A stretch of DNA of 64,000 nt from Lunularia cruciata. Taxonomy: Eukaryota > Streptophyta > Marchantiopsida > Lunulariales > Lunulariaceae. Below the pieces are notes generated by a model. That model did no database searches. It saw only the letters and a list, made by a program, of their open reading frames with translations, and was not told where the DNA came from. The position numbers were made by a program, and so were the translations under genes. Below, one piece after another: positions 11,001-23,999 of this stretch. Each line of letters starts with the position of its first letter. Positions within the stretch are counted from its first letter, which is position 1. The stretch covers positions 42,041,001 through 42,105,000 of the forward strand of contig OX419758.1 in NCBI GenBank assembly GCA_948567375.1, written 5' to 3'.

Positions 11001-11198
11001 AGCGTGCGTAATCCCGAGTGTCACTGCTGTCGATGTGGTCGCTCGTCTCACGTGGGCATCCCAAGTGGTCCAATCATAGTCCTTGTGCATCCTTCCCACA
11101 TGGGTCTTTACCCCTTGCGAGGTAAAGCGTCGGTGACACACCGGGCATGGTGTATCCCGACCCGCTCTAGGCGACCCCACATGGGAAGGTGTAGCCAT
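8032..11198 (-). pseudogene. RLE-type non-LTR retrotransposon ORF (C2H2 finger, RT, CCHC, endonuclease), one frameshift and one stop
   Basis: One long ORF of about 1055 codons starts at ATG 11198 (MATPSHVGSPRAG). A C2H2 finger follows near residue 18 (CPVC, 12 residues, HVGRMH; C-X2-C-X12-H-X4-H). The RT shows RPIAIGEIFLRLVSRTI, then HQFGVATPGGCEA, VLQVDVENAFNSI (motif A) and LADDTHIVG (motif C, xADD). Near the C-terminus is a knuckle CECGSTL...HMTRC (C-X-C-X9-H-X3-C). A restriction-like endonuclease follows: RAD-X12-D, then GRKVSKY. N-terminal zinc finger, single ORF, CCHC and RLE are the layout of the R2/NeSL/Utopia-type groups, not of APE-type L1 or RTE LINEs. Two lesions break it: a one-base loss in a C run near 9773-9778 right after RQGDPLGG, and TGA at 8983-8985, where the frame otherwise continues unbroken. 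The exact clade is not assigned. Confidence 0.88.
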
Positions 11199-12887
11199 GG
11201 CTAGCACAAGAATAATGATAGTAACACATGATACTCCTTTCCATATCTCCCCATATCTGCAAAACCACAACCCCTCACATCCCAACTCACATAAGAAAAC
11301 AATCTCTCTCACAACCCTAAAATCTATAAACTCTCATAATTTTCAATTTCCGTCTCCAAAATTTTCAAATTAAATTCCCATGGAACTTAATCATGAAAAC
11401 CCAGAGATTAGAAATGAAAATTCACAACCCATCACTCTCAATGTATAATAATCACTCTCAACCCTAAAAAAACTAAAAAACTTCATAACTTTCTACTCCA
11501 TTCTCCATAGTCTTCAATCTAGGTGCCAATGGAACCGAAATTGAAAAACGAAGAGAATAGTCTATTCACTCGAAGGCTACATGCTAGAGAGCACTCAGAT
11601 TTTATCAAAATAGTCTCACGTCTCTCCCTTTCCTCTCTCGTCTCCACACTCTCCCCGCAGCTCCTCCCGCAGCTCCGGACACGAGGTAGCGAAAATGTCT
11701 AGGAAAGGAAAGCGGTCAAGAGGAAAGACAATGCTACAGTGACCAAATTGAAGAGGTCTTCACATTAGTACTTCAGAATCTTCATGAGCTTCGAGAGGCA
11801 AGATTGATGCTGAACGTTTTAGATTGCTTTAGCCAACCTGAGCTTGGGAAAAATCCCTGGCCGATGGACTCGAGTCTTGTTTTTCCAGATTTTTATAATA
11901 ATGTTTTTGTTTCCTTTACAGTTGATAACTTAGATCGTCGTCCTATTTGTTGGCATCAGTACTGCCGTCGAGAGCAAAACTTAAATGAACCAGACACTGT
12001 GATAATTATCACAATATACAGTATACTATGAAATCTAATTTGTTGTGTTCATCATTTGAGCTCAAAGTACGCCATAGCGGACCATCCTCAGGACACCCAT
12101 CCTTATTCTAAAGATTCGGTCTAAATTCCAAGAATATTCCGTCCGGAGAACAATAACAACTCCGCCGTGGTTATAAAGAGAGAGTTCCAACAGTCAGACT
12201 TCATGACTCAGTGTATAAATCAGGGAATCTGACCTTCTCTTTCATTTCCACGATATGCTCGAGAAACATCTTGTTTAAGGTAATCTCTCAAGCAGAATCT
12301 GTCAATCTAGCAAAAAGACATAAGATATTTCCTCCGAACACTTGCAGTGTAAAACAAATTCCTTCAATTTAGCCTGAGGATTCAACTCACTGGACCCTCA
12401 TGCTAATCAGCATAATTTGATTCTGTTGTGCCATGGTTAAGTTCAAGGACATACCAACACCCTCGACATGCTCAGCACCATTAAAAACTCCAATCAACTC
12501 TCTGCTCCTGATATATTGGGGCCTGTTCAAAGACTCCAGGGTCCGACTACGTAACAACGCACGGCCGGAACTATGAATCTGAAGCGGCGTGATTCATCCG
12601 CCCTTTCAGTTACCTGTGTTGGACCCCAACTCCACACCTTGCCTGTCAATCAGAGTCCCATTGACACGTTCATTTCCAGGCTTCAGCGTCTCCGAGTTTA
12701 CCACTGGTCCCGCTCTCAAGGAGCTGACCGGTAGCATCAAACTCCTGTGTAAGGACAATACTGAGGATCTTGAACCGTAACGCTGACTCTAGTTCTCAGG
12801 CGTCAGATCTGCAGGTAACTGTTAAGCCAATCAGCACATTCGGTATGAGCGTGTGTGGACCTTGACCCACCTTGCAATTAATCAGCT
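11199..12887 (-). other. LINE 5' flank or candidate long 5' UTR
   Basis: This is AT-rich sequence upstream of the LINE ORF with no recognisable frame. GCCAACCGG occurs exactly at the element's 3' end (7938-7946) and again at 12888-12896. If that is the TSD, the element is about 4.9 kb and this stretch is its 5' UTR. The true 5' end could also lie anywhere upstream of 11198, for instance near the GC-richer stretch at 11640-11700. Confidence 0.3.
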
Positions 12888-13171
12888 GCCAACCGGGGTT
12901 ACTCACCTGGATAGACCAGCCATCTACAAACAAGAACGCTATCCAACGCAGCAAACCCGTAAACGACTATTTTGAGCCATACAGGCCCGACTGCCTCATT
13001 ATTAACCTCTGTTATGGTACAGCTTGAGTTTGAATATCATGATAAGCATTTTATTTCTGCATGTGCGAAGGAAAGCATAACCAATAACCACTGAGTCGGA
13101 ACTACAAACATAGTTGTTGCTTATGCGACACAGAGGCTTTTAGCTTGGGCAAGCTCGACTTTACTAAACCT

Positions 13172-13268
13172 TTGGCTTAAGTTTCATTTTATCTTTTTCA
13201 TTCCTTTGTTCGGTGGGGTCTTTCCATCCCTCATTTTTTTTGCGTTTCCTTAACGCGATCGTCCTTCT
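13172..13268 (+). mobile_element. Degraded RLE-LINE tail module
   Basis: A diverged tail: GGCTTAAGTTTCATTTTATC matches GGCTTAGCCCCATTTTACC, then GTGGGGTCTTTCCATCCCTC, then AACGCGATCGTCC in place of ACGCGGTCGCC. It is old, with several substitutions and no clear TSD. Confidence 0.7.
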
Positions 13269-13347
13269 TTTCTTTTACTAAACCTTGGGTTAGAATAGGC
13301 CTTGATTCCCTATCGAGTACCAAGATATTTCAAAATAAATATGAGTA

Positions 13348-13472
13348 GAAAAAGGACGACCGAGTAGAAAAAATGAAAGATGGGAAAACCCATCAAAGCG
13401 TACAAGAGAGAGATGAAAAAAGATAAAATGGAGCTAAGCCCCATGAAAAATGTGTCCCACTGCCCCTATGTG
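13348..13472 (-). mobile_element. RLE-LINE tail module
   Basis: The reverse-strand tail starts AAAAAGGACGACCGAGTAG, then GATGGGAAAACCCATCAA, and ends just beyond the hairpin (GAGCTAAGCCCC). It extends about 30 bp into the end of the ORF. Boundaries are approximate. Confidence 0.75.
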
Positions 13473-13497
13473 AGCCATATTCCCTTTATTTGAATGG

Positions 13498-13542
13498 GGT
13501 CTTCCCATCCTTAGTGTTTTCTACGCGGTCGGCCTTTTCTCT
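13498..13542 (+). mobile_element. 45-bp RLE-LINE tail fragment with 14-bp TSD
   Basis: It holds only GGTCTTCCCATCC through CTACGCGGTCGGCC plus a pyrimidine end. CTTTATTTGAATGG occurs exactly at 13484-13497 and 13543-13556, so this is the shortest mobile insertion seen here and was truncated downstream of the hairpin. Confidence 0.87.
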
Positions 13543-13556
13543 CTTTATTTGAATGG

Positions 13557-14682
13557 CTTTTACTATGTCAATTTAGAATATGTAAATAAACACGTAGGAC
13601 TAACCCCGCAAATTCGTCCCGTGTTCGTCAGCGAATTCGGTAAGCCCCAAACGAGTTCCCGGCCTCGTCCACGAGTATAGTGTCTACCGTACGTTGGCAG
13701 AATTGACTGTAGCTAGTTTAACCACAGGTGTGTAGTGGTGCACGCGTAACTCGACATGTGTAGTAAGTAATACCTACAGTTCTGGAAGGAGACCGGTACT
13801 GTACCGTATGGTCAGCAACATTAAGGGACTGTGAAAGCGTGTTGGCGAAGTGAACCTACTGAAGGTCTTACGGCATGAAAGTACAGTAGTTTCCGTTTTT
13901 TGCCATCGATGTCACTCTTTGAGGTGAAGTCTACATAAAGATGTGCAATAACTTACTCCATAGAACCATCTTTGACACACCTGTTTTATTTTTCTTTCTT
14001 TGCACATAAGAATACGATCAATTGCATGCAGGATTCACAACTACTCCGGTTTATCCCCATGTGGTCCGACCTGAATGCATGGCGTCTAATCTTTTAGGTA
14101 TACTTGAGTTCATCCTAAGCTTACGAATAGCGACGAGGAGAGGACCTTTAGATGCAACAAGGGCCCAGATCTGCGAGTCGAGTGATAGATTTAAGCAAAT
14201 GTAACGTATTCACTTTAGAGGATAGAAATTGTGGTACATTAACTTCAGAATTATTATTTGATTTACCAGAGTTTTGACAGTCTAAACTTAACAAGATCGA
14301 TTTTTCATTCTGCTATTATTGAAGAAACTTAGCTCCATTTTACCCCTGGCTCCCCCTTGTTTTCATCTTAGAAGATGAAAGGAGGGAATTTAGACCAACC
14401 GAAAGACTGACAGATGGGAAACAAGCAACTCCTTCTTGTTTGGTAAGATTTTTCGTACAGCCTGACAAATGAGCATCTCCCACATGATGATGCCTTGCGT
14501 AGAACGTCTGTGAAGGAGGTTTAAATATGACTAGCATTGACTACATGAGATGAGAAGCGAACAAGAAGTAACTTTGACCAGGACAAAACATACCTGACAA
14601 GTTCTTCCACGCTCGAAAACTTATCTTGTTAAGTCGCAAATGATTAAGCGCTTGGTGGGAATGCTTCACTTGATTTCTTCAA
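13557..14682. other. Intergenic, nothing recognised
   Basis: Mixed-composition DNA with only short motif-free frames. There is no repeat beyond the flanking LINE tails. Confidence 0.45.
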
Positions 14683-14764
14683 TTGGGCTTGGCCCCATTT
14701 TACCTCTTTTATCTCATCCTTGATCTTCCCATCCTTCGCTTTTTTCTACGCGGTCGCCTTTCTC
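14683..14764 (+). mobile_element. RLE-LINE tail module
   Basis: It starts at TTGGGCTTGGCCCC (hairpin partly mutated) and runs through CTTCCCATCCTTCGC to CTACGCGGTCGCCTTTCTC. There is a small internal loss around the GGCTTGATGGGG segment. Flanks show at most a weak repeat. Confidence 0.8.
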
Positions 14765-16561
14765 TATCTATTTCTCCACGGTCATCAACAGAGATCTGGT
14801 AGCAGGAGTCTTTCCTTTCACTAGTCAATAAACAAGATCTTTGGATTCGCTTTTCGTTCATCTGACCAACTTTTATTTCATCGTCTGATCATGTGAGAGA
14901 GATAAGGAGATGCATGAGCTCCTCTTTTGACAAATCTGCTTCCTGAAACAGGTGGCCACTGGTACCTGGATAGTCAGTTGAAAGTCTTCAATCATGTGCT
15001 CTGCTAATACAATGTGCAGTAGACTCTCCCTAATTGTTAGTGCTCGGGAAGACCTCAAAAGGGAACCACTAGGGAAAATTACAATCGAAGAAAGTGGAGA
15101 AAGCATTCCACCTCAGATTTAAACAAAAAGAATTTGATTTCTTTTGTATTAATTGTTGCGTAGTCAAGGTAGTCATAGTATAAAGATGGTGTAATTAGTT
15201 CACTACCTCTCCTTAAGACTGAAGGTGTCGATTGGTTTCCCCTCGAGCTGTAGATTGGTTTGGATGTGATAATTATTATTGAATTATTCCCAAAACTTTT
15301 TCGATATCATCTCCAGTGGATAATAGTACTCTTATGTCATGGTCAACTACTTTTACCCTACTTAACTAGTAATAAGTTGGATTACTAATTTCCTTCTCAG
15401 TAGCATCTCAAATAAATAATCATGTCATTAAGTCACGGTTAAGTAAGTTTGCTTACTCAATTAGATAAGTGTAAATATTTACTGGTAATCGTTCTTCCCC
15501 GGTGAGGAGCATTTGGACAGCCTCGGATAACCAACATCTCTCTCTCTCTCTTCAACTTGATTTCAAGGAGAAATGGGTTTTAATTCCAGATTTCACTGGA
15601 TTGTTATGGGAATTATCATAAAAATTAATGGGATATATCATACAGACCATAGAACGTAGAATGAACAAGGTCATAAAACTGATTATAAGAATCACTAGAA
15701 AATTAAAGAAAAAATTAGCACAAAAACATGACAACTTACAAAACTGGGCTGATCTGATGTGTTACCTTGTCAAATCCCATAACATTTCAGTAAACTAGCG
15801 CAATTTTACCAAACCACCATCAAACAAATCATTCTGGAATTCTACACTTGTCCTTTTGAAACCCGCCTGTTGCATTCTCATTAGTTGACATTCCTTTAGT
15901 TATCATATAAAGCATTTGACCATATCTTTGATATTATGCATGCCTTGATAGAAGGCCATGGTTAAATGGAGGAAAAACTTAACATCGGCGAGAAGAAAGA
16001 TCGCACCATTACGACTTTTTTCTGTCATTACGGAAGGTATAGGGAAAGTACTCTAATCAGTTGGTAGACAATTAATTTTCATAATTTCTCACTTTAAATT
16101 TTCTGATGGTGAACACGGAAGTGCTCTAGTGCGTATAAATGGCTGCTTTCGATCATTTAAATTTTACTTTTGAAAATATTCAAACGCAACCTTCAGGCTT
16201 GATTAACTCGAGGCAAAGCATTCCCAAGAGACGATAATCTTTTAACGATTCCTTTGTCACCGTCAAGGAAGTAATGAAATATGCAACATTTAGAGAATAT
16301 ACCGATTATAAAACTAACTTTTAGTGAGAGTCGACTGTGGAACCTGACATGACATCAAAGTTCTGTAAAGCAGTGATAGAATGTCTTCACATATGTGGGT
16401 ATTTTATGGGAAGGCGACATATGTAAGTCAACTCCGGTGATTTTTGTCAAATCAACAGGAGCGAATACTTGTTGGTAGAAGTAAGTGAACTGTTTAGTAA
16501 CCGCAAGTTGTTATAGTGTAAGGAAACTGTTATAATAATCTACCCTTTTAATATGATATAT
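14765..16561. other. Intergenic, nothing recognised
   Basis: AT-rich to moderate composition. A short CT run lies near 15539-15550. No coding motif, RNA gene or repeat family was identified. Confidence 0.45.
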
Positions 16562-16570
16562 TTGTGAGTA

Positions 16571-16663
16571 AAAGGCGACCGCGTAGTAAAAATGAAGGAT
16601 GCGAAGACCTCATCCAAGGGAGAGACAAAAAAGGTAACATGGGGCTAAGCCCCAACATAATAC
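16571..16663 (-). mobile_element. RLE-LINE tail module with 9-bp TSD
   Basis: The 93-bp reverse-strand tail runs from AAAAGGCGACCGCG to GGGGCTAAGCCCC and is flanked by TTGTGAGTA at 16562-16570 and 16664-16672. It lies just downstream, in element sense, of the degraded LINE copy that begins near 16738, in the same orientation. Confidence 0.85.
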
Positions 16664-16737
16664 TTGTGAGTAGGGTAAGTACCCAGGACTATTGAATTTA
16701 TGTTCAAATGGAAAGGACATATAATCTACCTACACAT

Positions 16738-17845
16738 ACGGGAGCAAGAAAAATGTGAAGATCCCATCAAGCCTTATAAGGATAAAACCTAACAGATCAA
16801 CTACCCCTAAGCATTGGAATGAAGAAATTTGTCATCTTGCATCTAGGTGGTCATACTCATGTAAATCAAATCGGCAATATATCATTTGAACATTCAAGAA
16901 AACATCAACTAGTGTGGTTAATGTTCTATGGATTGCATCAACTAGTACACTTTTGAGAACAATGGACACAAATTATCCAAATTATGCTACAAATGAGAAA
17001 GTAGAAGAAATACATCTATTATTTGGATATCACTTATATCCTTGGGAGGCCGTGTCCTCGTCCAATGACAATGGCGGCCAGAGGACACAGCAGCCTGGAA
17101 TGCAACATCAGGTGGGTTTTTTCCAATCATTCTCATTTCCCTGCTAGACACAGCCTCATGATGATAGAAACTGGAATTGCCTATTATTTAGTATGATAAG
17201 CTTTTGTACAATCCTTGTAAATGTGCTAAATATTATATCCATGGCTTTAAATAACACTAATGAAAATCTTGTTGCATGCTCTTCTAATTTTAGACCTTAG
17301 TAGCAACTCTTTGATTATTGCTTGTCTAGGATGATGTGTAATCAGTCCCTCAAAAACTACTTAAGTGTGTGGATGGGTAACCATAACATCCGCTACTATT
17401 AGTTGATTGTCTCAAACCATCAAAAAGAGTCATTTACAATGCATACCAACACTCCTAAAATAATTATACACTCTTATGTCATTTGCAAGCACTATCTCTA
17501 TAATGATATCATGGGTAGCCAAACTCTATCCTTCAAAAGGACAACAAGTCATATAGATCCTTGTTGCATCTATGGCGGTACTACACTCACAAGTGAGTTA
17601 TGAAGGTAAAGATAGATGGACCAACATGGGCAGAACTTCATCACCATAAAAAAATAGTAGGTAAGTCAAAATGGCCTAACATAAGGTTGAGCTAAAATCC
17701 AATAGCATACACCCTTGCCAAAGCAAGAGCCAAAATGTGTACTAGTAGTACAAGGAACTGATGAGTCAACTTCAAGAGAATCTAGAGTTTATTAAAGTAG
17801 TTATTCCATCAAAGAAGATTACAAACCTTCAGGTCAATTGGAAGA
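16738..17845 (-). mobile_element. Degraded 5'-truncated RLE-LINE copy
   Basis: It is collinear with about 7970-8960 of the nearly intact copy, with many substitutions. Landmarks are the tail fragment GATCCCATCAAGCCTTATAA near 16759, the matches to the endonuclease region (16840-17400), the CCHC region (17560-17600) and the end near 17845. About 145 bp of foreign sequence (around 17035-17180) interrupts it. No frame is open. Confidence 0.8.
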
Positions 17846-19134
17846 CAAAGAAGCAAAGGATCGAAGATATCTTGTGCATAGATAACTTAACACACAAAAC
17901 CTTATATGAACTTTGGTATGGCCACAATCTGAGCATTGCATATCTTTTTGTATTTTGTTGCAAATATATTTACTCAAGTTCCTATAGCGCATTGCACTAA
18001 GCTTTATTTTCATTCCCAAATATGAATATCTTTTTCTCACAACCTTTGCTCATGTTCCTATTGAGCGTCATACCAAGCTTAATCTTTATTCCACATAATA
18101 CTTATTTGAAACCCATAGCAAAGCATGCAAAGTTCAACATAAGTTGATGGATATACCTTTTTCTCTCGAGATATCTTTTATAATGAACATTAAATATGAC
18201 CAATATACAACTAACCTTCTATAACTCATATTCCAACTCCTATTCTTTATCTTACACAAGCTTTTATTGACAAAAAAAAATCAATTGCACTATTCTACTT
18301 TACTATTTACTCCTTTTCTAGCACCCCTTTACCTCCTATTGTAAGAACACAATCTATTTTAGTGCTTTGTTGAATGCACATATCTTCTATTGCTTTATAA
18401 TCTAGACTTTCACCTCATCTTGATATCCACTTTGTACATGTATCATGATTCAAACATTAAACATCCTCTCCTAGTTTTCTTTCATCTCCTATCTAGTTAG
18501 TCCTCTACTTCTTTACCTATATCTAGTATTGAACCCCACTTGAAACTCTTGGCCTTGTGCCTTGTTGCTTTGCTTATTATACCCAACCCTCTAAAGTTCT
18601 TATATATGGAATTTATGATATCACAAACCCTCTTCTTGCAATATAACACTACCAAATATACCTCAATCAACCCATTATTGTTGGTTCCTCTGGAACCTTC
18701 AGCCTATAAGCAAGCCATGTAAGTCTCTTTAAAAAGCACTTTTGGAAAAGGCAATCCAATCTGAACTCCAATCCCACAATGACATAAGAACTTAGATCTT
18801 TGAACAAATTCCAGCTTGTACAAGCTTGTTACTTACAAAGGGACATTAACAAATCAAGCTCAAACCTAATAGTTCTATTCTATTATAAAGCTTGCTTACT
18901 GGCATAAATTTTTTATCAATACTATGGTTTAGACATATGGAAATTTTTTCTCTTTGTAGTTCATGTTCAATCATATGCTCTATCTTTATAATGTTTGCTC
19001 AATCTGACTTTCAACTTCATCAGATTGGATGTAAAAACAGCATGCATCTCTACCACAATTGGTCTACATGACCATTCACCAAGGATCTCATTAATCCTTC
19101 TTACTTTTGTTGTCTTGATTTATTTTTTTGCCAT

Positions 19135-19165
<31 letters not shown>

Positions 19166-22100
19166 TTTGTTTATTTATTTATTTATTTTTCCCAAATGGT
19201 TTCAAGAAATATACTATGGCATGATTTTTGGGCATTATTATTTAATCAATTTTCTTACCTGAAACCTTTTTCATAAATTAATGTAAGAAATCTAGAATGA
19301 GCTGGGGCAAACCTAAGAGATGGGAAAACTTGGTCAATATAGAGTGGAATTCTTATCAACCAAGTTTTCTCTTCAAGTTTCTTATCAACCAAGTTTTCCC
19401 TTCTTGGTACCCTAAAATCTTCTAAAGTGATGAACTTGTTTAAAGGTTGAAATTTACCTCATGTGATCCCTTTTCTTACAATAGAAAATTCTAGAACTTA
19501 CTTAACTACCATAAGTTATTACATCTTAGTAGAGTAGAATCCTCTTAGTATAAATTAGAATAAATGGAAGTGTGGGATTTCTCTCCAAAAGCTTTCTTTC
19601 CTTTTCTATTTAACCATGTTCCATTTGTAAGAAGCATTAGTTCCTACATTGAGTATTTATGAGTGGGTTCTAAAGTGAGCTTAGATTCAATTTGGGTTTC
19701 TTAGTAAAATTTAGTGAGACCTAAGTGAGGCTTTGACTGCTATAAATTTTGGCAAGAATGGATGTTGAGGAGTTGGATTAAGGTTTAAGTCCAAGATTGA
19801 GAAGAGACTTTGTTGATTTAGAGTGGAATTCTTATCACTATTTTGAATCTACAAATTTTGAATTGCATCTTTTAAATTACATCTCTTACAATTTTGAATT
19901 TTTAATCTTTTGAATCTACAATCTTGAATACATCTTTTGGATTATTTGGTGTTGATTTCCAAGCTCTGTATAGGTGTGAACTAGTTCAAGGTTAGACTAG
20001 ATTTATATAGCATTGCATTCCCACTTAGTGTAGTTGTCATACAATTAGTTAGAAAGCCATTGCCTATGTGGTGCACTTAATTCTTGACCTACCTTCCAAT
20101 TTGTAGCACCTTTTTCTTTGATTTTTATATATACTAGGGAGCATAGCCTATTTATTCATTCTCTTAGTTCATCCACAATCTCTCTCTCTTGTGTGAGTTA
20201 AAAGCTTTTTTACATCTTGTTTAGCATTAAATCTTGCATGCTTGTAGTGGAAATTGCAAGTTTTCTATCAAGTATATAAATAGCTAGTTCTTAACTTATG
20301 GGCAATAATTTACAGTTCTTTGAGTGATGGGAGGTATAAATGAGTGAAAATCCCTCTATATGATGGGTTTTCTTATCATTGGGAGAGTAAAAGAATGGGC
20401 AAAGAGATGGCAAAGAGATGGTAAAGAGATGAGGCATAAGAGCTATGTAAGAAGATAGGTAACAAGAGAGATGAAAGGTAAAGAGATAGTTGGAAGAGTA
20501 TATAAACTTACCTAAATTGATCTTTCAAAACTTATACACTATCTAGCTAAGATTGATAGATTATGATCATTACCAAACTAATATCATTGCTAACTTTGGT
20601 GTGAAATTTCTTAATAGATCATGAACTACAATCTATTAATTTTCCTTATGAACATTTATAAACAATAGTAAAACCTCATTGTCATGCTTTAAGAGTTGAT
20701 AAGATATAAAATGTTAGTTTCCTATCAATTTATATGTTAATAACCAAAAGGTTTGAAGTTTCTCAAAGCAAAGCATGTTGCTACAACACTACACTCATTT
20801 ATGATCTAAATTATCAACCTCAAACCTACAAAATCATATTTTGAATCTCTTTCCATAGAACTCATTGACATATACATTATGAAAGATATCTTCTATGATC
20901 TTTTAAGGTTTGACTATCCACTTATATAATAAAATAGGTATCCAACACCTTCATCACTAAAACACAAGATATTGGTCCTTAGTGGCACCAGATTCTAAAC
21001 ACTCAAAATCTTTGGTATGCATACAAACGGATATGTATTCAACTTGCATGCAACAGATAGATGGCCTGGGCAATGGAAACAGAACCCAGCTCTAGAATGT
21101 ATATAGGTGGGTTTAGTGAGAAATTGGCATGATGGTGGCTGTGCAAATCATTGAGCAATTTGATATATTACAATAATATAAAACAAAATTATATCATTGA
21201 CAAATACAATTATACATTCTGTAGAACTCATAGACATAGAGAATGTGAAAGATATCTTCTATGAACATTTGCATCAATGTCATAAATATGGAACATATAT
21301 TAGTGAGATCAAATTGCATCACCATGTACTCAAAGTAACTATCTCCTATATGCAAAGTAATATTAGGGACATCCTCATTTGTAATCCAATTCTGATTATA
21401 TTTGACTTAACAAATACTTAGCACCTCAATTTTGATAAGACAATATAATATAATTTTATCTTATCTTATCTTGATTTTATCATAGGTAAATAAAAGAATG
21501 TCTTAATAATTTTATTTGGAAGAGTATTCAATAAACATCATCATACTTCAATCCTTCTCGTCCAAGATCAAGACACGAGCTCCACAAGAAGAAGATATAC
21601 TTTGTTGGATAAATAGTTTCTTTAAAATTTCCTCCACAGGAACTTTAGATCTTTAGAACTTAAGAAGCCTTGTATTATTCTAGATCTTTAAGATCTAAAG
21701 CAAATAGAGCTTTAGAAGGTGACATAGTCACTACAAGAACTTGAAACTTGTGATTTATCTTGTTCAATAGTGATAAACCATTGGTGTATCATTTGAGAAT
21801 ATATCTTTGTAAAATTCTATCATATTTCTCAACTCTTAAGGTTCACTTGGTGATATTTACATGTCTTATTAGCACCAAGAAAATTTCCTTTTTTACATAA
21901 ATGTAATATTCTCAATAAGAAAAAAGGCTAACTATTAACCATAATGCCTTACTCTATGTACTTATCTTCACCACTTCTTTTCTTCAACCTACTTCAAGAT
22001 TGTAAAATTCCAAATACCTTCTAAGATTGCATCATCAAAGGGACCAAAATCATAGAATATCTTAGTTTTCATTAGAATAAGTCCTTTGCTAGCTTATGTA

Positions 22101-23410
22101 ATTGATAAAACCTTCTTGGGTGTCAAAACTTGTTGATATTCATCTTGATATTGCTTATTTATTTGGTAGTTGGATCTATCATAAGCATTTAATATTCTCT
22201 AGCTCTAAATCTATAAGTGAATTTAATACATCTTGTACAATTTCCTCCCATATATATGAAGATCCAATTATTATTAGGCTAATGTAGAAGTACTATTAAT
22301 ATCATTTGATTGTCTCATAAGTATATCTTGGATTTTTTCTTCAATCTCTTCTTGAAAAATTTAACTTCATTTACATTAGTCATATCCATAACAGACATTG
22401 CTACATTGTAAGATTCTTCAATGTACTTCTTTCTACATTGTCAATTTTTAAACAAGTCTTATATCTTCTCATAAGCCACCTCAAGTAAATCCACAACTTA
22501 GAAATTGTTGATAAACCTCATTGCACAAGAATATAGGAACTATGATGACAATGATAAGCCAAAAATATTTCATAACCTTGGAACCACATCAGCATACTAT
22601 CAAGCAATAATGATTGAAAAAATATACTCATATTATACTCAAGCCATCAACATAAGATGGATGGATCAACATACAATAAAGGCATTTATCTCCCACTATG
22701 GCTATTATAAAATAGACTATAGTCTACCATTGTAGTCCTTTTTTAATCTCTATAGAACTTTCTATCAAGCATCTTCTATTGCTAAGCTTGTTTATGTATA
22801 TTATTAATTATTTCTTGATTTCCTTATTTGATGTAGAGTTGACTCTTTCTATATTTAATATACCTCTTGAGCTAAATATTTCTTGTGTTAATTACTTGGT
22901 GTAAGCTCTTTTATCTTCTAAAGCTGATTTAATCTCTTTTGTTTGTTAGTATAAGCTTTGTATTGGGAGATTAGCCATTTTAGCTTTCTTGGGTTATAAG
23001 TGTCAAAACATGGTAACCTTAAACCCCAAGATACAATTTTATGTAAAATCACAATTCCTTCCAATTTTTGGTTCTTCTCTTCACCAAATTTATGAAAAAA
23101 CCAATCCTTTCATACTAATTTTAAGACATAATAATATAAAATATATACTCATATATCAAAAGTTACAACTGGATCTTTATCAAATGTAATGATACAATCT
23201 CATTGATAAGTATCATTATTCAATGAAGCACCACCAAGTTTTGAGACTCCATCACAAGTATAAATAATTTTGAATCTTCTTTTTCCTTTTTTATCAGTGC
23301 TTTTTTGCAAGGTAAGCAATAAATTTGGTGTGCATCTTCCATCAATACAACCAAGAGATATATAACACTTTGAGAAGAAGGAGCTACACAACTTGGTGCC
23401 CTTTGCCATA
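17846..23410. other. AT-rich intergenic DNA
   Basis: No gene is supported. It contains a TTTA microsatellite (19133-19190), a short GGCAAAGAGATG triplication near 20399-20435, and a roughly 50-bp repeat around AAAGATATCTTCTATGA at about 20880 and 21248. Open frames are short and low in complexity. Confidence 0.5.
19133..19190. repeat. (TTTA)n microsatellite
   Basis: A tetranucleotide run of about 14 units with a single TTTG interruption. Confidence 0.95.
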
Positions 23411-23640
23411 AACTTTAAGATTGGTATGGACAAGTTGAACCCAAAGGAGAAGGAATGGTTCCACAACCACATCGTACTAGATAGCTATCGTGCTCTTTAG
23501 CCCAAAGGAACTTGGATTTTGAACCAAATTAGCATGCAAAATACAAGGTTCTATGAGATGAGAGAGTACAAAACTCTACCATAGTTGTCCAAAAACATGA
23601 AGATAATAGGAGCACCTTTGCCTCATAAATTCCATTGAGT
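23411..23640 (+). pseudogene. Decayed coding-like fragment, function unknown
   Basis: One plus-strand frame reads NFKIGMDKLNPKEKEWF, continues with protein-like composition, and carries only TAG stops (two) before TGA at the end. Both TAGs could derive from CAG by a single change. The amino-acid mix is unlike the low-complexity noise around it. I do not recognise the family. Confidence 0.3.
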
Positions 23641-23999
23641 GCAAGAAAGAAGTAGAAGCTAGTGGTAGAGGAGGAAATTGAGATGTAAGAGATATACTCT
23701 TTGATAAAAACCAAAAGAGCATCCAATGACAAATATACAAAAGTACAAGTTGGATGAGTGATGGTATGCTACCAAGAGAGAAGTACTAATACCAAAGAAG
23801 GATGTTGAGAAGGAGGATCTAAATTTGTAAAATATGTTCATGCAAGAGTTTGGCACAAGCAAAAGACACAATGGAGTGAGCCAAGTTAGTATGCTCTCAT
23901 CTCCAAAAGAGTTATCAGTAGCCATGTCCAAAGAATAGATGGAGGAAGAGCAAACACCAAAAAGACATAGAAATTTGAAACACCAGAAAGGCATTTTCC

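Noticed and set aside
11804-12031. 75-codon ORF upstream of the LINE
   Set aside because: No recognisable motif, no splice context, and it may lie in the element's 5' UTR.
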